Assembly (NCBI GenBank): GCA_964633205.1
Contig: CAZWFN010000113.1
Location: forward strand, 1 to 21,292
Direction of reading: 5' to 3'
Source of the DNA: CAYVQE01 sp964633205
Lineage (GTDB): Bacteria; Myxococcota; B64-G9
DNA length: 21,292 bases
Below, one piece after another: positions 16,770-21,292 of this stretch. The notes beneath the pieces were generated by a model. It saw nothing but the letters and a program-made list of their open reading frames with translations. It made no database searches and was not told the origin of the DNA. Numbering within the stretch: position 1 is the stretch's first letter; each line of letters begins with the position of its first letter. Position numbers and translations under genes: made by a program.

Positions 16770-17543
16770 TCAGGGTTCCTCGCCGAAGGGGCCTTCTTCC
16801 TCCACGGCCACGGCGTACTCGACGCCGACTTTGTCCATGGCCCGATCGAGCAGCTCCTGGGCCTTGTCCAGCCGCGGCTTGATCAGCATGTCGACGAAGC
16901 GCGGATAGAACTTCGACAGGTCGGCGTCTTTTTCGAACTGCTCGCACAGCCGGTCGAACCACTCCTCGTCGCGGCTGCGGAAGCGCTGTTTCAGATCCTG
17001 GCACAGCAGCTCGCGGGCGCGGATCTTCTGGCTGACGAACATCCGTTTCTCGACCGCCGCGGCCAGCTTCAGCTCGTCGGTCAGGGCGCCGACGAACTCG
17101 GCGTGGGCGGCCTGGCACTCGGCGGGCAGCCGCAGCTTGCGCACCTCGGCCAGCAGCTTGCGGTGCTCCTTCATCAGGTTGCGCCAGCGTTGCTGGAAGG
17201 TCTTGTTGGCCATCAGCGCAGGCTTGGAGCGCTTGGGGGCCATCTTGATCTCGGCCTTGTAGTCCGGCCGCAGGTACTTGCGCACGTGGGCGGTGATCAG
17301 GGCGTACTCGGCCACGTGGAAGCGCACCACCAGGTAGGGCGCGTGGCCGACGCGGAACTCCTTGCGCGAGGTCTCGTACTTGATCTGGGCCACGTCGGTG
17401 CCCTTGTAGGCCTCGTACTCCACCCCCTTGTTCAGCGGCTTGGGCGGCCGGCGCGATTTGCGCCCCCGCCCGGCAGCGGGCACGGCCAACGACAGCGACA
17501 ACAGTCCGATGGTCAGCACCAGCGATATGCGCGAAGCCTTCAT
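16770..17543 (-). CDS. Secreted basic helical protein of unknown function
   Basis: This 257-aa protein has a clear signal peptide (MKASRISLVLTIGLLSLSLA, cleavage near residue 25 after PAAG). The mature protein begins with a strongly basic stretch (RKSRRPPKP), has a beta-like segment (APYLVVRFHVAEYALITAHV) and then is mostly helical and rich in K, R and E (NLMKEHRKLLAEVRKLRLPA). It ends in an acidic tail (VEEEGPFGEEP). Two cysteines (AECQ, LLCQD) are too far apart to suggest a motif, and a third is at RLCEQ. No family is recognised. GGAGG about eight bases before ATG 17543 and a good promoter at 17590-17617 support the start. It is probably periplasmic. It is divergent from ridA and converges on the Kelch gene. 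Confidence 0.78.
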   Translation of the reverse strand: MKASRISLVLTIGLLSLSLAVPAAGRGRKSRRPPKPLNKGVEYEAYKGTDVAQIKYETSRKEFRVGHAPYLVVRFHVAEYALITAHVRKYLRPDYKAEIKMAPKRSKPALMANKTFQQRWRNLMKEHRKLLAEVRKLRLPAECQAAHAEFVGALTDELKLAAAVEKRMFVSQKIRARELLCQDLKQRFRSRDEEWFDRLCEQFEKDADLSKFYPRFVDMLIKPRLDKAQELLDRAMDKVGVEYAVAVEEEGPFGEEP

Positions 17544-17589
17544 GCTCGTTCCCTCCTTGCCGATCGTCTCGGGCGCCCGGCGGTGTTCG

Positions 17590-17617
17590 ATTCTAAACGA
17601 TCCGTTTGTTGTGGCAA
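17590..17617 (-). promoter_or_regulatory. Promoter of the secreted helical protein
   Basis: Read on the minus strand, TTGCCA (17612-17617) and TAGAAT (17590-17595), each matching five of six consensus bases, are 16 bp apart. The predicted start near 17583 gives a leader of about 40 bases. Confidence 0.6.
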
Positions 17618-17632
17618 GGCTTTTCGTCCCTC

Positions 17633-17661
17633 TTGTGCGCTGCCGCCAACGGCGCTAGAGT
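17633..17661 (+). promoter_or_regulatory. Promoter of the ridA operon
   Basis: TTGTGC (17633-17638) and TAGAGT (17656-17661) are 17 bp apart. The -35 is weak and the -10 moderate. Transcription starting near 17668 would leave a leader of about 80 bases and would serve ridA, the TonB-dependent receptor and the lipoprotein. It stands back-to-back with the minus-strand promoter at 17590-17617. Confidence 0.4.
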
Positions 17662-17746
17662 CTGTCTGACCGGCGCGGACGCTCGCGCGCCGGACCTCGT
17701 TCGCGGGGGTGGACGGGTTCGGGGGGAGAGCCAGACGGAGGGACGA

Positions 17747-18136
17747 ATGAGCCGCGAAGCGATTGCCACCGAGCGGGCCCCGGCCGCGGTGGGCCCCTAT
17801 TCGCAAGCCTGCCGCCGCAGCGGCGGACGCACCCTGTATCTGTCGGGCCAGATCCCGCTCGATCCCGACAGCGGCCGGCTGGTCGCCGGGCCGCCCGCCG
17901 AGCAGGCCGAGCGCTGCATGCGCAACCTGCAGGCGGTGCTGGCCGCCGCCGGCCTGGGCTTGGACGACGTGGTCCGCTGCACCATCTACCTGACCGATCT
18001 GGGCGCCTTCGGCGCGGTCAACGAGGTCTACGGGCGCTTCTTCGGCGAGCCGCCGCCGGCCCGGGCCTGCGTGCAGGTCGCCGCGCTGCCCAAGGGGGCC
18101 CAGGTCGAGATCGACGCCATCGCCGAACGGGGTTGA
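17747..18136 (+). CDS. ridA: RidA-family enamine/imine deaminase
   Basis: This 129-aa protein has the usual length of RidA (YjgF/YER057c/UK114). Family members hydrolyse reactive enamine and imine intermediates released by pyridoxal-phosphate enzymes, such as 2-aminoacrylate from serine dehydration, and work as trimers in the cytoplasm. Visible signatures are AVGPYSQA with Y18, LYLSGQIPLDPDSG, the active-site arginine R106 in PPARACVQVAALPKG, and E121 in VEIDAIA. Keeping the arginine implies true deaminase activity rather than one of the non-catalytic subgroups. GGAGGG at 17737-17742 fixes ATG 17747. Its TGA lies inside the TTGA that starts the receptor gene, so the two are probably coupled; that partnership is unusual for RidA. 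Confidence 0.93.
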   Translation: MSREAIATERAPAAVGPYSQACRRSGGRTLYLSGQIPLDPDSGRLVAGPPAEQAERCMRNLQAVLAAAGLGLDDVVRCTIYLTDLGAFGAVNEVYGRFFGEPPPARACVQVAALPKGAQVEIDAIAERG

Positions 18137-20430
18137 GCCGGTCCGTGCGCTGGCCCGCGATCATCGGTGTCTGCTGGGCCTTGCTGGGCCTGTTCGGCGC
18201 CGGCCCGCTGCAGGCCGGCCCGGAAGGGGCCATCAAGGGCCAGCTGGTCAACAAGCAGACCGGCGAGCCGGTCATCGGGGCCCCGGTGCGCCTGGACCAG
18301 GACCGGATCACCGTCACCGACGAGCAGGGCTTCTTCCACTTCTTCCACCTGCGCCCGGGGCCCCACCGGCTTTCGGTCGACGATCCCGAGTGCGCCCCCT
18401 TCGCCACCACCGTCGAGGTCGAGGCCGAGGGGCTGACCGAGCTCGGCTTCGCGCTCGCCCCCCGCGGCGCACAGGACGTCGAGGAGGTGGTCATCACCGC
18501 CGAGCGGCTGGAGCAGCAGGTCTCGCACGAGACGCTCGAGATCGAGCAGGTGCAGAAGATCCCCGGCACCCAGGGCGACATCCTCAAGATCGTCCAGAGC
18601 CTGCCCGGGGTGGCGCACTCGACCGTGGTCGGCGGGGGCGCCATGGCCGGGGTGGTGGTGCGCGGCTCGGCGCCCGAGGACAGCCGGGTGCTGATCGACG
18701 GCCACCCGGTGCCGCTGCTCTACCACTTCGGCGGCATCAAATCCATCCTCAACTCGGACATGCTCAAGCGCATCGATTTTTTGCCCGGCGGCTTCGGTGC
18801 CGAGTTCGGCCGCGCCATCGGCGGCGTGATCGACGTCCAGACCCTGCCCTCGACCCACCAGCGCTACGACGGCTACGTCGAGACCTCCATGCTGGACGTG
18901 GGCTTTTTCGTCAAGGGGCCCATCGGCGACAGCGCCGGCTTCGTGGCCGCGGCCCGGCGCTCCACCCTGGACGCCTGGCTGCCTTACGCGCTCGAGGGCC
19001 TGGAGGGCTTCGAGATGACGGTGGCCCCGGTCTACTACGACTACCAGGCCAAGGTGGACTGGAGCCCCACGCCGGCCGATCGCATCGGTGTGCTGGCCTT
19101 CGGCTCCTCGGACGAGATGAAGGTGCTGTTCGAAAAACCGGTCAGCGGTGATCCCAGCCTGCGCGGCAACTTCGGCATGCGCACCCAGTTCCACCGCTTG
19201 TACCTGCGCTGGGATCGGGCCCCGCCCGGCGGCGACTGGCAGCTGCAGGCCAGCCTGGCCGGCGGCTACGACAGCTTCGACGGCAGCGGCGGGCCCTACG
19301 AGATCGTCTCCGACGTGCCCAGCCTGCGGCTGCGGGCCGACCTGGAGTGGGAGCTGTCTGCGCGCTGGACGCTGAACGCCGGGGTCGAGGGCTCGCTGAC
19401 CTGGTTCGATCTGAGCTACGCCATGGTGCGGCCGCCGGGCGAGGGCACGGTGTCCAACCGCTTCAATGCGCTGGAGCTGGTGGTCGGCTCGGAGAGCTGG
19501 CTGGCCGGCACCGGCGGCGGCTACGCCAGCCTGGCGGTGACCCCGGTGGACGGTATGCTGATCAGCGGCGGACTGCGCTGCGACGGCTACGGCTTCGGCG
19601 ACTACGGCGACTGGGCGGTGATGCCGCGTTTCAGCTTCAAGCAGCGGCTGCGCCCGGGCACGGTGTTCAAGGCCGGGGTGGGGCTGTACTACCAGGTGCC
19701 GCCCGAGTTCGAGCTCAGCGAAGGCTTCGGCAACCCGCGGCTGGACATGGAGCGGGCCATCCACTACACCCTGGGCGTCGAGCAGCAGCTGCCGCTGGGC
19801 ATCGGGCTCGACATTACCGCTTTTTATAAAGATCTTGACCACTTGGTGGTGCGCGACGAGGAGCGCATCTACGACAACGACGGGGTGGGTGAGATCGCCG
19901 GGCTGGAGATCATGCTGCGCCGCGATCTGGCCGACGGCTTCTTCGGCTGGCTGGCCTATACCCTGATGCGCTCCAAGCGCCGCGATCGGCCGGGCGCGCC
20001 CTGGCGGCTGTTCGACTTCGACCAGACCCACATCCTGACCCTGGTGGCCGGCTATCAGCTGCCCACCTCCGAGCGCCAGCCCAACCACGGCCTGCGTTCG
20101 GGCTGGGAGTTCGGGCTGCGCTTCCAGCTGGTCTCCGGCAACCCGGACACGCCCATCATCGGCGGCATCTACGACGCCGACTTCGACAACTACCTGCCCA
20201 TCCCGGGGCCCATCAACTCGACCCGCATGCCCATGTACCACCGGCTCGATCTGCGGGTGGACTACACCTGGGCCTTCGTCCACTGGGCCTTGAGCGTCTT
20301 TCTCGACGTGCAAAATGTCTACAACTACCGGGCGCCGGTGGGGCTGGACTACAACTACGACTTCACCGAGAAGGCCTACTACCACGATCTGCCCATCATC
20401 CCGGCGCTGGGCCTGCGGGGGAGCTTCTGA
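18133..20430 (+). CDS. TonB-dependent outer-membrane receptor
   Basis: This 765-aa protein has a signal peptide at 1-28 (…GPLQA), a carboxypeptidase-regulatory-like beta-sandwich at about 33-110 (AIKGQLVNKQTGEPVIGAPV ... GFFHFFHLRPGPHRLSV), a TonB-box-like EEVVITAERL at 117-126, a plug domain at about 135-240 (VRGSAPEDSRVLIDGHPVPL, FLPGGFGAEFGRAIGGVIDV) and a barrel to the end, closing in phenylalanine as outer-membrane barrels do. It would take up a bulky ligand at the expense of proton motive force; the ligand cannot be read from sequence. The start is TTG 18133, overlapping the ridA stop; GTG 18145 is an alternative. The stop overlaps the ATG of the following lipoprotein. A patch of unusually AT-rich codons occurs at 19813-19836. 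Confidence 0.92.
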   Translation: MSRSVRWPAIIGVCWALLGLFGAGPLQAGPEGAIKGQLVNKQTGEPVIGAPVRLDQDRITVTDEQGFFHFFHLRPGPHRLSVDDPECAPFATTVEVEAEGLTELGFALAPRGAQDVEEVVITAERLEQQVSHETLEIEQVQKIPGTQGDILKIVQSLPGVAHSTVVGGGAMAGVVVRGSAPEDSRVLIDGHPVPLLYHFGGIKSILNSDMLKRIDFLPGGFGAEFGRAIGGVIDVQTLPSTHQRYDGYVETSMLDVGFFVKGPIGDSAGFVAAARRSTLDAWLPYALEGLEGFEMTVAPVYYDYQAKVDWSPTPADRIGVLAFGSSDEMKVLFEKPVSGDPSLRGNFGMRTQFHRLYLRWDRAPPGGDWQLQASLAGGYDSFDGSGGPYEIVSDVPSLRLRADLEWELSARWTLNAGVEGSLTWFDLSYAMVRPPGEGTVSNRFNALELVVGSESWLAGTGGGYASLAVTPVDGMLISGGLRCDGYGFGDYGDWAVMPRFSFKQRLRPGTVFKAGVGLYYQVPPEFELSEGFGNPRLDMERAIHYTLGVEQQLPLGIGLDITAFYKDLDHLVVRDEERIYDNDGVGEIAGLEIMLRRDLADGFFGWLAYTLMRSKRRDRPGAPWRLFDFDQTHILTLVAGYQLPTSERQPNHGLRSGWEFGLRFQLVSGNPDTPIIGGIYDADFDNYLPIPGPINSTRMPMYHRLDLRVDYTWAFVHWALSVFLDVQNVYNYRAPVGLDYNYDFTEKAYYHDLPIIPALGLRGSF

Positions 20431-21292
20431 TGGGCGCGACCCGAAAAGCGCTGATGCGGCTGGCGGCGCTGGGCGCCGCCGTGGCCCTGCTGGCGGCGGC
20501 CGCCTGCGGCGAGCCCTTCCCGCCCGAGACCCTGGTCGAGCGGCTGCGCATCCTGGGCGTGCGCGCCGAGCCGCCGGCGCTGGGCCCGGCCGATACGGCG
20601 GCGCTGGATGCGCTGGTGGTCGACCCCGAGGGCGCCGGCCGCACCCTGCGCTACACCTGGGCGGTGTGCCTGGTCGAGATCGAGGACACCGCCAGCGACA
20701 TCCCCTGTCCCGGCCCCGACGCCTACGCCTTGCCGGCCGGGCCGCAATCCGAGCTTCGCATGCCCGAGCTGCTGGCCTGGCTGGCCGAGCAGGATCTGCC
20801 CTTCGACCCCGAGCAGTGGCAGGAGCTGTCGCCCGAGCAGCTCGAGGACATCCCGCTGCTCGTCGGGCTGCGCGTCGACGCCGGCGCCGAATCGGTCCGC
20901 GCGCTCAAGCGCATCCACCTGCGCTTCGATGAGGACATGCCGCAGCACAGCAACCCCCGGCTGACCGGCCTGCTGCGCGACGGCCAGCCGCTGGCCGAGC
21001 CGCCCCGGCCGCTGCAGCTCGGCGACAAGGTCGAGCTGCGGCCGCTGATCGACCCCGACAGCCTGGACACCGTCCCGGCCACCGAGGACGAACCGGCCCA
21101 CCCCGAGGACGCCCTGTTCTCCTGGTTCTCCAGCAGCGGCGAGTTCGACGATCAGCGCACCATCTGGGACGAGAGCCAGTCCGGCAGCCGCCTGGAGACC
21201 AACCGCTGGAAGCTGCCCGAAGAAGCGGCCGAACTCGGCCCGCAGCAGCTCTGGCTGGTCGTCCGCGACGGCCGCTACGGCATCGACTGGGC
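20430..21292 (+). CDS. Lipoprotein partner of the TonB receptor (cut by window end)
   Basis: At least 287 residues are visible and the frame is still open at the window edge. The N-terminus (MGATRKALMRLAALGAAVAL, then LAAAACGE) is a lipoprotein-type signal with the lipidated cysteine near residue 26. The mature protein starts EPFPPETLVERLRILGVRAEPPALGPADTAALDALVVDP, which reads as an immunoglobulin-like or periplasmic beta domain. An acidic region then follows (GLRVDAGAESVRALKRIHLR, EDEPAHPEDALFSWFSSSGE). ATG 20430 shares its A with the receptor stop (TGATG), so translation is almost certainly coupled. Lipoproteins beside TonB receptors commonly bind ligand or dock on the barrel; that role here is inferred. 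No named family is recognised. Confidence 0.85.
   Translation, partial: MGATRKALMRLAALGAAVALLAAAACGEPFPPETLVERLRILGVRAEPPALGPADTAALDALVVDPEGAGRTLRYTWAVCLVEIEDTASDIPCPGPDAYALPAGPQSELRMPELLAWLAEQDLPFDPEQWQELSPEQLEDIPLLVGLRVDAGAESVRALKRIHLRFDEDMPQHSNPRLTGLLRDGQPLAEPPRPLQLGDKVELRPLIDPDSLDTVPATEDEPAHPEDALFSWFSSSGEFDDQRTIWDESQSGSRLETNRWKLPEEAAELGPQQLWLVVRDGRYGIDW

Noticed and set aside
18028..20385. A 785-codon open frame antisense to the TonB-dependent receptor
   Set aside because: Its codons mirror the receptor's GC-rich third positions, it has no recognisable domain, and the plus-strand receptor is unmistakable. Long antisense frames are expected in high-GC genes.

Overview
The window is GC-rich chromosomal DNA of a Gram-negative bacterium. 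GC-ending codons dominate in nearly all genes. The envelope-directed gene content (a secreted prolyl oligopeptidase, a PEGA-domain protein, a Kelch-repeat lipoprotein, a TonB-dependent receptor with a lipoprotein behind it, a Tat-exported TldD) and the myxobacteria-like TTGACA-N18-TAGCGT promoter suggest Myxococcota or a related deltaproteobacterial-type lineage. That assignment is inference from composition and gene content only.

Bases 1-2448 are an eroded accessory region. A rho-independent terminator sits at the left edge. Next is a minus-strand winged-helix regulator gene whose partner nucleotidyltransferase keeps only about 37 N-terminal codons. After that come two plus-strand genes that appear to be broken by frameshifts (1147-1875), a 21-bp tandem duplication and about 0.4 kb with no gene. 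The regulator keeps a well-formed promoter with a palindrome inside its spacer and looks leaderless.

Bases 2449-8333 carry a prolyl oligopeptidase (S9A), a beta-class carbonic anhydrase, a convergent minus-strand zinc-ribbon protein of unknown function, and, divergent from it across a palindrome-rich 386-bp region, a membrane-anchored protein joining a zinc ribbon to a beta-propeller.

Bases 8417-11298 hold a tldD-tldE (pmbA) pair with an ATGA overlap. TldD has a twin-arginine signal and a lipobox while TldE has no signal, so the pair may be co-exported. A small membrane protein with different codon choice (11382-11957) and a DUF89/ARMT1-like protein (12244-13113) follow.

Bases 13349-16766 form a two-gene envelope operon (PEGA protein, Kelch lipoprotein) behind a strong promoter. 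It converges, with only 3 bp between the genes, on a minus-strand secreted protein (16770-17543). Divergent from that gene is a chain of RidA, a TonB-dependent receptor and a lipoprotein cut by the window end, joined by overlapping stop and start codons (17747-21292).

The observations most worth pursuing are the Tat-tagged TldD beside an untagged TldE, the orphaned autoregulated winged-helix gene with its decapitated nucleotidyltransferase, and the coupled RidA/TonB-receptor/lipoprotein chain. I did not find a system that I can defend as wholly new.
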